Shown here: positions 11,331 through 22,973 of the stretch, piece by piece
Position numbering within the stretch: the first letter of the stretch is position 1
Layout of the letters: each line of letters begins with the position of its first letter
Assembly: GCF_003573695.1 (NCBI RefSeq)
Contig: NC_039360.1
Span: forward strand, 60,854,815-60,918,814
DNA from: Papaver somniferum
Lineage: Eukaryota > Streptophyta > Magnoliopsida > Ranunculales > Papaveraceae
Direction: 5' to 3'
Length of the DNA: 64,000 nucleotides
Translations under genes and position numbers: made by a program
Notes under the pieces: model-generated
Seen by the model: the letters and a program-made list of their open reading frames with translations, nothing else
What the model was told of the DNA's origin: nothing
Databases searched by the model: none

Positions 11331-12450
11331 TGAAAAGACGAGGGTACCCAAATACACAGCAATCTTTTTATTTCAACCTATGAGTCTAATACCAAGTGTA
11401 ATCGTCTATGGACAAAGTCGAGATAATACGACAACTTGATGTTCACTTGACAATAGTTACGGTACAAGACTGATTGACTATAGGATCAGGGTCAAGTGAT
11501 TAGGATTTACGTATTATAATAAGACAATTATAATGTGAAAGTAAAGTAAGTGACACAACAAGATTTTGTTAACGAGGAAACCACAAATACTGAAAAAAAC
11601 CCGAGACCTAGTCCAGTTTTGAATACTCTTAGAATTAAGCCACTGCACAAAGTACAATGCAAACTTCGTATAGTAGACATCAAGTAAAATACCCTTAGTT
11701 ACTCAGTTCCTTCAATATCCTTGCGTCTACGACCTACCAATCACGCACGTGAATCCCAAGATAAAAAATCAATCTTGAGTTACTTTACCGATGCAAAGTC
11801 ATAAGCACCCAACTTTTTTTAATCGTCTTCCAAACAGTAAAGAAACAAAGTTGTTTGGTATCTACTCCAATAATTCTTTAAGAAAAAGATATTTTGAGTT
11901 TTGACAAAGGATCTTTCGTTTAAACTGGTAAACTCCTTCGTCGGGTAAGATCAATCCAAATCCAAATATCAGATCTTGAGTCACAACTATCAGATTGAGG
12001 AAAAACATCAAATGATAGTTGTCGATCAACACGACTTTATGATCAAATCTATCAAAGATAAGTCGAATCCAAGTCGGATCCCATCCGACCAAGATGTGTG
12101 CACAAATCACGAGATACAAAAACAAATAAGAAAAATCTTTTTGTCTTCAAATCTCCAATTGCCTTCTTATGTACATGCACACCACAAACTTAAAACCTAT
12201 TGTGATCAATCATACACAAAACGAATTTTCTTAACAATGGATTATCACAAGATGTATTTAGATTTAAAAACAGTTCTAAAGATACCTTTAATACTTTGAT
12301 ATAGTTTGAATGACCCTTATGTCAGAAGAGAATGCTCTCAAGAATAATCAAACTAGGTGCAATCAAAGTTTCAACAATCATTAGTCAATCAAATTAATAA
12401 ACCGGTGAGAACCTCCTATGTTTTCGAATCTCCAAGTCCTACCACCCCTA
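11331..12450 (-). mobile_element. Copia-type LTR (family LTR-B), reverse orientation
   Basis: The left edge TGAAAAGACGAGGGTACCC is the complement of the LTR-B terminus seen at 907. The conserved core (GTTTCCTCGTTAACAAAATC on the minus strand) lies at about 11560-11625, and ACTATACGAAGTT near 11670 matches the copy at the start of the window. The outer end towards 12450 is not defined. The overlapping short frames on both strands at 11862-12299 are shadows in non-coding DNA. Confidence 0.6.
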
Positions 12451-12459
12451 TTTTATCTC

Positions 12460-12844
12460 CACACGTTGTTCCCAATCAAATCCCGTGAAAATCTACACGA
12501 AAATCTCGTTCAAATCCAAACCAGGGAAGTTCGGCCTCTGTAATTCTTTTCCTGCCTTTTTCCATTTTTGAAAGATAAAGATGAGGGTGGCCCCTATCCA
12601 GCGTTGGACTCCCTTTAGCAGTGAGGTGCCCCTTAGCAGTGAGGTGCCCCTTATCCAAATGAGGGATTCCTTTAGTAGTTTTCTCCCAAGAGCGCAAAAA
12701 CCACTTTTCGAGCCAATTTCGCCGCAAAATCTTATTTATCCAAAAACACCTACAAAAACATAAAATGCCAAAATAAATACAAAACGGGTACTAACAATAT
12801 AGAAAATTGAGATCAAAATAGACACATAAATGCGTTTATCAAGC
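12460..12844 (-). mobile_element. Athila-like LTR fragment
   Basis: Compared with the Athila-like LTR at 60920-61826, this stretch shares AAAATCTCGTTCAAAT-type text, several GGTGCCCCTTA(G/T)-type words, TTTTCGAGCCAATTT and the terminus GTGTTTATCA (here GCGTTTATCA, ending 12844). What follows (AAGCCACACACCCC) resembles the polypurine side of that element, so orientation is minus. It is truncated and has no pol. Confidence 0.6.
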
Positions 12845-13059
12845 CACACACCCCACAAAGATATATCAATTAAGCACAAGTTCATTTAAGAACTCTTCCT
12901 CATTAGTTTCATTCCCAGGAGAACAAAATGAGTGACCTTGCTTTAAGAAAAAGAAGGATTTTGTCGGACATTAACAAATCACACAGATTTGTATCCGAAA
13001 AATCGACTGAAAAATAATCTCAACGCCAGTTATGGACAAAAGATATTTTTAATCGATGT

Positions 13060-13192
13060 TCCCATGCACCTTGATTTATCAAAAGACAGAACAAAACTCA
13101 TAGGTATTTATGTGGGAGACAGATTTATCTATTCCAATAGACTTTTCTGTGTGAGACAGATTTGTTTATCAAGTCTTCGACTTCGCATCAAA
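13060..13192 (+). mobile_element. LTR-A fragment
   Basis: CACCTTGATTTATCAAAAGAC, GAACAAAACTCATAGGTATT and the two AGACAGATTT words match the LTR-A copies at 17270-17395 and 37335-37440 closely. Both ends are broken. Confidence 0.75.
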
Positions 13193-15524
13193 AGGGTTTT
13201 CCTCCAAAGATCAGGAAAAAGAGGTTTAACCGAAAACAACTTTCATTTGATGAGCTCAAGGCTCATACTTATGCTAATTAATCACAAGGTTGAAATCTCA
13301 CTCACAAAAATTCCTGGTTGAGTGAGATATAATCAGGTTTACTTGATGGCAAAGTGTTTTCTGATTCTCTAGCTATTTTCTTATCGTTCCTAGTAGGATT
13401 ATCATTCACAAACATGTTTGCATAAGTATTTGTTTGTTTTAACAAAACCTTGAGTGTTTAACCTTTTTTATTTAATTATGCTACTATTTTGCTCTAAATT
13501 TTTCTCAGATGAGAATGTAAATTTATTGAGATAAAAACTTGTGAAATTAGTCACATAGCAAAACATTGGTATGCAAACAGTTTTCCTGTTTTTGTTTTTC
13601 TCTACTTGGGTATTTTCCAGTTGTGGGTCAAGTTTGTGTTCGTACGGGTACCCATGTTAATTATCACGAACCAACTCTGGAAACCCTAAACTTCGTTTCC
13701 TTGAAAAACCATTTAGAATGGCTGCTCCTCCGTGTTCTTGGGATTTGTCGGAAGTTTTTGTTGATAACTCTATTTACTTCGAGTTCGAAGTAAAGAAGAA
13801 AAGAACCATTGTTAAAGCTGACAATCTTCATCCTGGTGCATCATGCTTTTATGCATATTCTTATCAAGATCGAGAAAATGCCGAGATGATTTCTGCTGAA
13901 GTGGTTTATGGTTTTCTCAATGATCTCGGGAAAGCAAAACTGAAGCTTGGAAACTTTATGAAGGATCTTAATACGTTACGAACTGAGTTGAAAAGGTTAA
14001 TTCTAACTTTGTTCTCATGAAATCACACATTAAGGATCTTCTCAAAGAGGATACCTTCTCCGGAGAAGCTGTCATTGTTGTCATTCATAAGCTTGAAGGT
14101 TTTGAATCCCATGAAGTTTCCGAACATGGACTCTGATAGTTTTTTTTTTGTTTTTTTTTTTGTTTTTGAGTTTTGTCTAGGAAACTTCTTATGAGAATTT
14201 ATTCTTGTGTTTTTAAGAAGGATAACTAGGGTTTGGAATATCCATTATTATGATTACACATAGCTATTGCCAACGTTTTCATCTTGCAATGTTTTTAGAT
14301 TTATTTATTTAAACTCTAAGTTATTTGGAAGATGATTTTTGCAGTATTAATCTTTATGGTTTTATATATTACGAATTGTTATGGGATATGTTGTTTACGT
14401 CTGTGAACCTTGACTGTCCCATATATGCTCAAAAGTTAACTCTATTATATGTGGGTATGAAAATATTGATAAAAGATAGAATGAACTTTTGACTACAAAA
14501 GTTAAGCCTATTATGTCATTTTGCAAATATTGATGGAAGATAGGATGAACTTTTGTTTACAAAGATTAAGTCTATTATATGTCATTGTGCAAATAGTGAT
14601 GAAAAATAGAATGAATCTTTAATTATTCCGCAGTATTAGTCTTTCCATGATCCATATCTTTGTCTATGTACTGTGCGGCTCCGTAGTTTCTTTTATGTTG
14701 AGCATGGCCAATTGAATTGATCATTTTCCTTGTGGTTAATTCAATTGAGATTTTTGGATACAAATTATGTTTCATGTGATGTGTTAATGTCCAAAGAAAT
14801 CCTTCTTTTCTGGTAAAAGTAAGGTCGCTCTTGTTGTTCTTTCGGGAATGACATTTTATGGGGGAGAGTTCTTAATTGAACTTGTGCTTAATTGCCAAAT
14901 CTTTGTCCGGAGTGCGGTTGTGGAATATTGTAGGAGTTTCTTGTATCTTTATAAACTCTTTGATTAATACACTAAGTTTCGACTATGTGAAATCACGAAA
15001 CAAGTTGGTATGTTGTTCTCTTTTGGTCATGAAGTATCTCTATGAAAATTTCATGAGGATCCCACTAGTTTTCGTACCTTTTCCAATTTATATTGACAAA
15101 AAGGGGGAGAATTAATGTGTTGTTCACACTATAAATACATATGGTTTACGGATCATTATGTAAGGAGGAGTGCTTTTCATTGTGAGATGAAGTATTGACT
15201 AAGGGGGAGTGATGCATATCACCATAGTATTGTTTTCAAAGTTGTAATACAATTGGACATTCATGATGTGTAATAATACTATGACACTGTATAACAATGA
15301 TTGAGAGCAATTGTTTTTTCATTGTTATATATAAGGATCTTCAACAACTATGATGATGAGTTGAACACATTTAGAATCATTGGAGTACTTGGAAGTGACG
15401 AGATTCCGAGTAATGTTGAAGAACCAAGGAGATCAAGCATTTGGATGAGAAGCTACAAAGTTTATTTATTTTGTAATCCATATGTATTGATAGTTTTGTC
15501 ACTAAAATTGACAAAGGGGGAGAT
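13193..15524 (+). mobile_element. 3' internal region of an LTR-A Copia-like element, with polypurine tract
   Basis: Downstream of a small ORF the region 14150-14480 matches 40021-40300 (AGTATTAATCTTTATGG, TATGGGATATG, TGTCCCATA), so both belong to one element family. It ends in a polypurine tract AAAGGGGGAGAT (15513-15524) directly before the LTR start. A similar AAGGGGGAGTGATG lies at about 15199. No reverse transcriptase, integrase or RNase H is present. The left end is a junction with an LTR-A fragment, so pol is either deleted or never existed here. Confidence 0.65.
13718..14136 (+). pseudogene. Small ORF in the env-like position of LTR-A element
   Basis: Starts MAAPPCSWDLSEVF and runs about 90 codons to KAKLKLGNFMKDLNTLR. 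The frame is then lost near 13995, and an alternative frame continues (SHIKDLLKEDTFSGEA) to a stop at about 14136. No known domain; mildly amphipathic, helix-rich C-terminal part. It sits between the place where pol should end and the polypurine tract. The element at 39580-40020 has a different ORF at the same place. A GAAACCCTAAAC-type leader precedes the start. Confidence 0.45.
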
Positions 15525-18013
15525 TGTTGGAGCACTGCTCGGTCAAACTCACAAGCGTTGTTATCTCAAGTTTGTTTGTCAATGTTAGTGATCAAAACTA
15601 TAAGTCTTGATTTCTAGTTTACTTATAGTGATATCTCGGACTAGGATAAATTGTGTATTTGAGCATTAGACTTCATGACGTTCATCATTTGAAGACGAGT
15701 AACTACTAAGGAGAGCTTGTGGAACTTCATCAACAAAAGGTATGTGGAGACTAAAACTCATATATCACTTGGAAAGTTTATTTCTAGTCCATATCCTATA
15801 TTGAGACAAAAGTATTATTACTATATAGTATTCGATTATGCACATTTGAGATTTCGAGCTGAGTTTAACTCGCTTACATATTTCTCGAAATATGTGCTGG
15901 TAAGCTTTTGCTTCAACCAACTTCATCTTATATTCTTGACGAAAGTCAAAAGATGATCATATGAAAATCTCCGAGTAACATCTTACATGGTTTGTGTGAT
16001 ACAATCATTTGGTGTAGACTTGGAATGTTTCGTTATGATTATTTCAATAACTTGAAAATTACTTTGATGCTAATAGTTCGTGAAAACAGCTATTGTCATC
16101 CTCTAAGAATGTTTCAATAATTGAAATAAAGTTTAGAACAATTAACCATCATTGGATTATAAACATAGTATGTGTTCTTGCATGTATATGTGATCTATGA
16201 CCGAAACTATAGTATGCATACCCGTATGCGTACCTGTTAGTTGTGAAATTTTGGAAGCCTAAGTACACATACCCGTACGCGTACTGGCGAAGGTTTTGGG
16301 TCCGGGAATTTCTGCTGTGTTTGGAAGTATGCGTACCCATTTGCATACTGGCGAACCCAAACTCAGACTGTTATTTTAAGTATGCGTACCCGTTTGCATA
16401 CTTGAGTGGTTAAAGTTCTAAAATCGGGTTGTTCATGAACTAATACATTTACATAATAAGGAACGCATTCTATAAAAATCATGGCTATAATGTTCATGAA
16501 TTGATTCGACTGAATCAAACCGATTTTGCTTCAATTGTGTTATTATATACTTCTATGAGAATATAACAATTGAACAACTCTATAACTAGTTCCATTTGAG
16601 TCATTTGAAAGATGAATAAGGTTGATATGAGGGTGTTCATATATCTAACTTTGGTTAACTACTTTTGAGCCAACCTAGTGTACACCTTTAGGTACGGTTA
16701 CTAAAACCTAAATGAAGGTACATTTCATTTGTGTATAACAAGTTAAGTTCGATCTAACGGTTGAAATATATTAGCTTGAATCTAATCAGGTTTTTATCTA
16801 ATGGTGAATATTGAATGCTTTGTTACCAAGGTAACTTAGATTGCAAACCCTGATTTGAAAACTATATAAGGGAGAAATCTAGCAACTGGGAAACCTAATC
16901 CCCACACCTCATGTGTGATGCTAGTTGCGACTAGAGTCGATTCTCCTGTAACCTTAGGTTTTTCACGAAACCCTGTAAGTTAACAACTTGAAGACTTCAT
17001 TGGGATTGTGAAGCCAGACCCAACTATTTTCTCTGTAGTTGCGTGTTTTGATCTTACTTTTACTATCGTGATTGAGTATTATCTTTGCTAAGATTTGCTT
17101 GAGATTTATCTCTGATAGGTAAGATTAAAAGTAGTCACAAACATCTTCGTCTCATTGTTTGTGATTCCACAATATCTTGTTTCGCTTCCATACGATTAAG
17201 ATTATAGTGAGGTGATTGATAATACTAGGCTGTTCTTCGGGAATATAAGTCTGGTTTATCAATTGGTTCCTGTGCACCTTGATTTATCAAAAGACGGAAC
17301 AAAACTCATAGGTATTTCTGTTGGAGACAAATTTATCTATTCCGATAGACTTTTCTGTGTGAGACAGATTTGTTTATCAAGTCTTCGACTTTGGGTCGTA
17401 GCAACTCTTGGTTGTGGGTGAGATCATCTAAGGAAATCGAGTGCGTAGAATCTTGTTGTGGTTCAGAGGCGTAAGGAGCGTAACCGTACCTTGATCAGTG
17501 TGAGATTGATTAGGTCTCAACTATATTCCAGTCTGAAGTTCATTGGTAGTAGGCTAGTGTCTGTATCGGCTTAATACAATGTGGTGTTCAAAGCTGGACT
17601 AGGTTCCGAGGTTTTTCTGCATTTGCCGTTTCCTTACTAACAAAATTTATGGTGTCTGTGTTATTTCTTTTCCGCATTATATTTTGTTATATAATAGAAA
17701 TATCTCAGGTTGTGCATTAAGTTCAATTAGTTCTTGAATCCGACCTTTGGGTTGTTGATTGAATTGATTGATACTTTCATATTGGTTTGTGATACCGTAC
17801 AAGTTATTTCTCTTATTCAATCGAGCTCGCAAATTCCTATTTGTTTGATTGTAGATTGAATTGAGAAATTGAGATATAGCTCTTTGATATACCTTTCTAT
17901 AGATTGAGTCTGACTGTCTAGTTGATCTCTTGAAAGTATATTGGAGTTTGTCTATTCAGATTGCCAAACGAAATATTGGGTGTGGTTGTTAAACCCCCAC
18001 TTTTTCCGATCCA
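15525..18013 (+). mobile_element. LTR-A copy 1 (3' LTR), plus orientation
   Basis: Begins TGTTGGAGCACTGCTCGGTC right after the polypurine tract and ends near 18013 after ACCCCCACTTTTTCCGATCCA; about 2.49 kb. It contains the conserved core (17606-17660), a TATAAGGGAGAAATCTAGCAACTGGG leader-like part near 16865, and the word array at 16200-16410. The small frame at 17212-17421 is LTR sequence, not a gene. The neighbour on the right is gag in the opposite direction, so this element has lost everything beyond its LTR. Confidence 0.8.
16200..16410. repeat. Word array in LTR-A: GTATGCGTAC and complement
   Basis: Four units of the form AAGTATGCGTACCCGTATGCGTACTGGCG with variation, each made of one GTATGCGTAC-like word and its near complement a few bases apart. 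Equivalent arrays are in the minus LTRs at about 21140-21520 and 24580-24840. The frame at 16149-16346 is an artefact of these repeats. Confidence 0.8.
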
Positions 18014-18049
18014 AAGCCCTGATGTGCACAATTTTTATCTTTTTTAAGG

Positions 18050-19700
18050 TCACATGAGACAAGATGCACATTTCAACATAATTAGATTGTGTTGAGGTGA
18101 GAAAAAGATCGCTCACCACCAGATTCTTGCATGGAAATGATAATATCCTTCAATACGGAGCGTTTAGTCCAGACTCTTCTCTTTGTTTGAGATTTTACCT
18201 TTTCCTTAGAATCAATCGATCTTTTAGAAGAATAAAAGTTAACTTTTTGTACCTCAGGATTGGACTTTTGAACAAGTTTAAGCATATTTGCCAAACGACC
18301 ATCCCTTTGTTGCAGTTTGTTGACATACCTTAGTTTATGTTTGTGTTTGAAACACTGTGTGAGTCTGTGACCCTCACTGGTACAATAAGGACATGTCTGT
18401 TTGGAGAATGATTCAGGGACGATGTTGACAGCTAAACACAGGGTACCTGAAACATTAACAAAATTTTCATTAGTATACGAAAAATCCATAACATACTCCA
18501 ATGATTTTGATAAAGATTCATCAATTAAATTATCAAGATTGACATGAGTATTAATATAATTCTCAAAGTTGATAATTTCACCCAAAAGTGCAACACTTGA
18601 ACCATCATCCTCTTCAGAATCATAATGATCAGACGTTTCATCAAGTCTTGCAGCAAGACTCTTGTTGCCAGTGTATTTCTTACGATTTGGGCACTCATTA
18701 GCAAAGTGATCAAATCCTTTACACCTGAAGCACTGTCGCATATCCTCATCGTCGGTATCATTAGAATCTATGTTTTTGACAGGATTACGGTTATGTGGCT
18801 TAGCTGACCTTGGAGCTTTTTTCTCCGGAGAACCGTTTATTTCTTTTGCTAAGAAGTTATATAAACTCACTTGTGATCAGTGAAACTGATTTATCAAGAT
18901 CTTCATCTGACAAATCAGGATCAACAGGATCGTTCTCAAAGTTGTCAACACTTTCAGTTTTAAGAGTTTTAGTGTGCCTTGAACGCAATATCCTTTCCGG
19001 CTTTGGATTGCAGTTCATGATCAAAGATCTTAAACTTTCCAACCAATGTGTTTCTGGAAAGTGTACCAAGGCTATTTCCTTCCATGATGGCATGTTTCTT
19101 AGATTCGTATCTTGCTGGTAAAAATTGGAGAATTATCATCACAATGTCCTTTTGGGGAATGGTTTTCCCTAACGCAAAATATGCATTAACAATTCCAGAT
19201 ACCTTTTGCGTAAACTCATCAAACGAATCTTCATTATCCATACGAAGATTTTCTTAGTCATAATTTAGGTTTTGAAGCCTAGATTCTTTCTCTGAGGTAT
19301 CTCCTTCGAATACAATTTCTATGATATCCCAAGCATCTTTAGATTTATTGTACGAAGTCACATGGTGCTGAAGATCTGGGCTTATGGCAGATAATAGCGT
19401 TTAATCCATCAAAATTATGCTTTGCAGCACTTATCTCGGTTTCACTATATTCTCCTAATGGATTCGCAACAATAGCTCGGTATCTAGCAGCTGTCGGTGC
19501 ATCGTATCCCATAACTACAAGTTTTCATGTCTCAAAATCACGGGCTTGTTAAAAGGAACGCATAACAATTTTCCACCATAAGAAATTTGTGCCATCAAAT
19601 GCTGGCGGTGTGTTTATTAAGATTGAACTCTTGTCCATATAGTCAGACTGCTTCAAACACAATTTTATTAGGTATTAACGTGTTTGTCTACTCTGATACC
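18050..19700 (-). mobile_element. Internal 5' part of an LTR-A-type Copia element (gag side)
   Basis: Running leftwards from the LTR at 19704, the element shows a primer binding site at 19691-19701 (TGGTATCAGAG on the minus strand, matching the 3' end of initiator tRNA-Met), then gag. It breaks off at about 18050, where the plus-oriented LTR copy ends. Protease, integrase, RT and RNase H are missing. Confidence 0.75.
18082..19638 (-). pseudogene. Copia gag (capsid/nucleocapsid), frame-broken
   Basis: Gag packages element RNA into cytoplasmic particles. Start at 19638 (MDKSSILINTPPAFDGTNF, then WWKIVMRSF), the usual Copia gag opening. The capsid part has DSFDEFTQKVSGIVNAYFALG and LPARYESKKHAI. 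Then come an acidic linker and two zinc knuckles, CFRCKGFDHFANEC (about 18740) and CPYCTSEGHRLTQC (about 18370), both CX2CX4HX4C. The tail is basic. Stops occur at about 19550 and 19255, and frames shift near 18970 and 18865. The two-knuckle layout and large LTR suggest a SIRE-like lineage; that assignment is inferred. Confidence 0.8.
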
Positions 19701-19701
19701 A
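19691..19701 (-). promoter_or_regulatory. Primer binding site (tRNA-iMet type)
   Basis: TGGTATCAGAG on the minus strand, two bases inside the LTR edge. Complementary to the 3' end of initiator methionine tRNA, the usual Copia primer. Confidence 0.8.
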
Positions 19702-19703
19702 AT

Positions 19704-22142
19704 TGAAAACGCGGGGGTACCAAAAATACATCACCAACTTTTTCTTAGGCAATCTGTATGGACAAACTCAATACAACTCCGAGAGTTCAACCCAATCAAG
19801 GAATAATATATAGAGTTATATCTCAGTCTCTCTTGTAATTAAAATGTTTAGAGGATCAAATTCGTGAACCTAATTACAAAGAGATTACTTGGATAGTACA
19901 GACCAATGTCCAAGAATCATTCAAGTCATATCCAACAAACAAGGTCGGATGTATGTACTATGATTGATTAATGCACAACCTGTGATATTTCAATTATAAA
20001 GATAAACAATATAATGCGGAAAAAGAAATAACATAGACACCAGAAGTTTTGTTAACGAGAAAACCGCAAATGTAGAAAAATCTCGGGACCTAGTCCAGAT
20101 TGAACACCAAACTTTATTAAGACGCTACAGACACTAGCCTACTACCAATTAACTTCGGACTAGAATGTAGTTGATCCCGAACTCAGTCTCACACCAATTC
20201 AGGTACATTCACGCTCATTACGCCTCTTGAGTCCCAGCAGGATCCTGCGCAATGATTCCCTTAGCTGACGTCACACCAATTAAGAGTTGCTTCAACTCAA
20301 TTGAAGACTTTAAACCAATCTGCCTCCCAAAGATTAAGCCTATATATGATTTCCTTTATGATCAAAAAGTTTGATCAAGGTGATGGAAACCGATAGCAAT
20401 AGACAAAGTCTATCTAACCTCAAAATCCAGACTTATGCAACCCGAAGTGCAACCTAGATTACTATTCACCTCACGAGTATAAAACTTGTGGAATCAACAA
20501 AGTTTTTTAAGACGAAGAGAACTTTGATGATTTTTATCTATCTTGATCGAGTGAGCAGCTCAACTATCGATCAAGATCAGGATACTCGAGTTATCAAAAT
20601 AAAAGATAACTAGACCTGGCTTCACGAATCCCTATGAAGTCTTTGTAGTCTCTAAACCCTAAAATTTTAGAAAGAGGACGACTCTAGTTACAACTAAGAC
20701 ACACCAAAAATTAGTGTTAGGATTCAAAGATCCCAGTTGCTTGAAGTTCCCCTTTTATAGACATTCAACGCATAAGTTGCTTTAGGTTTAAGCTAAAATA
20801 GCTTTGGAAACAAGCAATCAATATCCACCATTAGATGAATCTTTTATGATTTACATAAACAAAATGTACACTTTGGTTAGGTAAAACCGTAACCGAACCG
20901 TGTATAAAGACTATGTTCAAGGTGGTTAGCCGAAACTAGCCGATTTGAACTTATAAGCTTGATATCCATTTTCATGAACACATAAGACACTAACCTTGAG
21001 TTGCAATCATGTGATTGAATAAGTCTAGTGTTTTTAGAGATTTGATCAAATGCTAATTATCTCGTAGAAATATTCTTATCCCACTTGAGAATGATCGACA
21101 TGGTTAGTATATGTACGATACAAATACCATAGACGTTCATGAGTCAAATTAGTCACAATACGTATACCGGTTTGTGAAATTTTAACCAAAACCGAATTCC
21201 GGAGTTCATAGAACTATTTAGGTATGCATACCGGTATGTGTACCTTATAAGATTATAACCGGTTCCGGAGTCCGCATAACTATTTTGGTATGCGTACCGC
21301 TATGGACACACAAACTGAGTTCCAGAACGCATAACTATTTTGGTATGTGTACCAGTATGGATACCAAACCGGTTTTGTGACCACGGTTCCTTTTCTGTTT
21401 GCATACGGGTATGCGTACCGATCCGGTTCACGAGTCAAATAGATTTTTACATGATATGCATAAGGATATGCATACCAAAAATGCAAGTCGATATATAACT
21501 TCCGCTACGTGTACGAGTACATGTAATACGACTCATACCTATAACAGTTTTCCCAGTTTGTAAGACCGATAATACTGTCTCATATCTGAATCAATAGTAG
21601 TTTTATATTTCTCTCAAAATCGATTCGAAACATTCCCGAATAACATCAATGACACATATCACCGTTCCAGGTTTTTTTTAAACGATAAAACTTGAATTAT
21701 AATTTGGATTGCGAACAATAAATTGTCATTAACCGAAATTCATCAAGTATGAACAAATGTTCATTAATCTTAGTTATTATATTTCGAGAACTAATTACCA
21801 AGATAAACTTGACTCGAAATTCTTGAATATTCATAATAGTCTAATTAATTATGCTACATCCTCTTATGGATAGAAAGATGAATATAACTTGACAAATAGG
21901 TGGTTCAGTCTTCACTTACCTTTTGTTGATGAAGTTCTCTAAAAGCTTCGGTTGATCTTCGCCTTTAATAGGTAGAAAGCAATGATAACTGTCGTGATCC
22001 AATGTTTCTCAACTACATTTTTATCCTAGTCCGAGACTTAACTATTTGTATACTAGAAATTAAGATATAGTTTTTACAACTAAATTTGACAACAAGCTTG
22101 AGATAGCAACACTTGTGAGTACGACCAAGCAATGCTCTAACA
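19704..22142 (-). mobile_element. LTR-A copy 2 (5' LTR of the minus element)
   Basis: On the minus strand it starts TGTTAGAGCATTGCTTGGTC (right edge 22142) and ends GGGGGTACC...TTTTCA-like at 19704; about 2.44 kb. It contains the conserved core at about 20040-20095 and a GTATGCGTAC/GTACGCATAC-type word array at about 21140-21520. Sequence AGGTT follows the outer edge; the matching target duplication is lost with the element's other end. Confidence 0.85.
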
Positions 22143-22973
22143 AGGTTAAATTGGTCCATCTGAAAATATGTAACTATTAATGTAAAAGAAAACTATTGAT
22201 ACTAACCGTAGATCTCAATTTTTGGGCTACACATATATACCATCTTAATGATGGGTTTATGAAAGAGACAGGAATCAAACTTGGGATCCTTAGATATTTC
22301 CGTTAAAAAATTTACTAGTGATATGGATAGAAGAATAACAATGAAAACTAGTAATTATAGCTAGTAAAATAAAATTATGCGAAGAGAGGTGTTTTTACCT
22401 AATGAAGCAACTAGATGAGAATGATATGCAGAAATAGAGATAGATTTTGTCCACATATACAAAAAAATTGTGGAAACTTCAAGTAGTAAGAAAATTCAAT
22501 AATTATAAATTTCTTTAATGAACTAAGATGAGTTTTTGATATCTGAATTTCCTTATTTGCGCCTGAAATTTACTTCTCTCCAGTTGTGACCATGTGAGTA
22601 TTTTGGATATTTGTGTTGTTATCCAAGATGCTATAATGGGAATTAAAGACTCAACATTCGACTGATTATTATCTACTCCATCAGAAATTCTATCTCTTTT
22701 TCCAAGCCTCAAATCCTCAGAATCAACATGAGCATCTTTCTTGAGTAAGAAGGCCATAACCATGACAATCCCATCTTCTGATGGCACAAAGGTAGTAGAC
22801 TTGACAGATTTTTTTTTGACTCTTTTTAGAAGTAGGAGCAACACAAGAGGTGATGTTATAGATGTTCTTCCTAATGTTGTTATCTTTTCCAAAAAAATAT
22901 GGTTTTTCATGGGCTTCAGCTAGATAGTCAGCTGCATCCTTACAATATCCTTTACAATGTTTAATAACATAAA
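22143..22973 (-). pseudogene. Unrecognised gene fragment, part downstream of the solo LTR
   Basis: From the LTR edge leftwards the minus strand reads a coding-looking frame, VIKHCKGYCKDAADYLAEA then HEKPYFFGKDNN. After a frame break it continues with VKSTTFVPSEDGIV and an SNVESLIPIIASWITTQI stretch to a stop near 22515. I do not recognise the family. Composition and length suggest a decayed plant gene or an ORF of another element. Removing the solo LTR and one target copy joins it in frame to 25505-25600. Confidence 0.45.

Noticed and set aside
16149..16346. Reverse frame rich in Tyr/His/Arg over the GTATGCGTAC array (similar frames at 21280 and 24540).
   Set aside because: Repeat-encoded periodicity; not conserved as protein between LTR copies.
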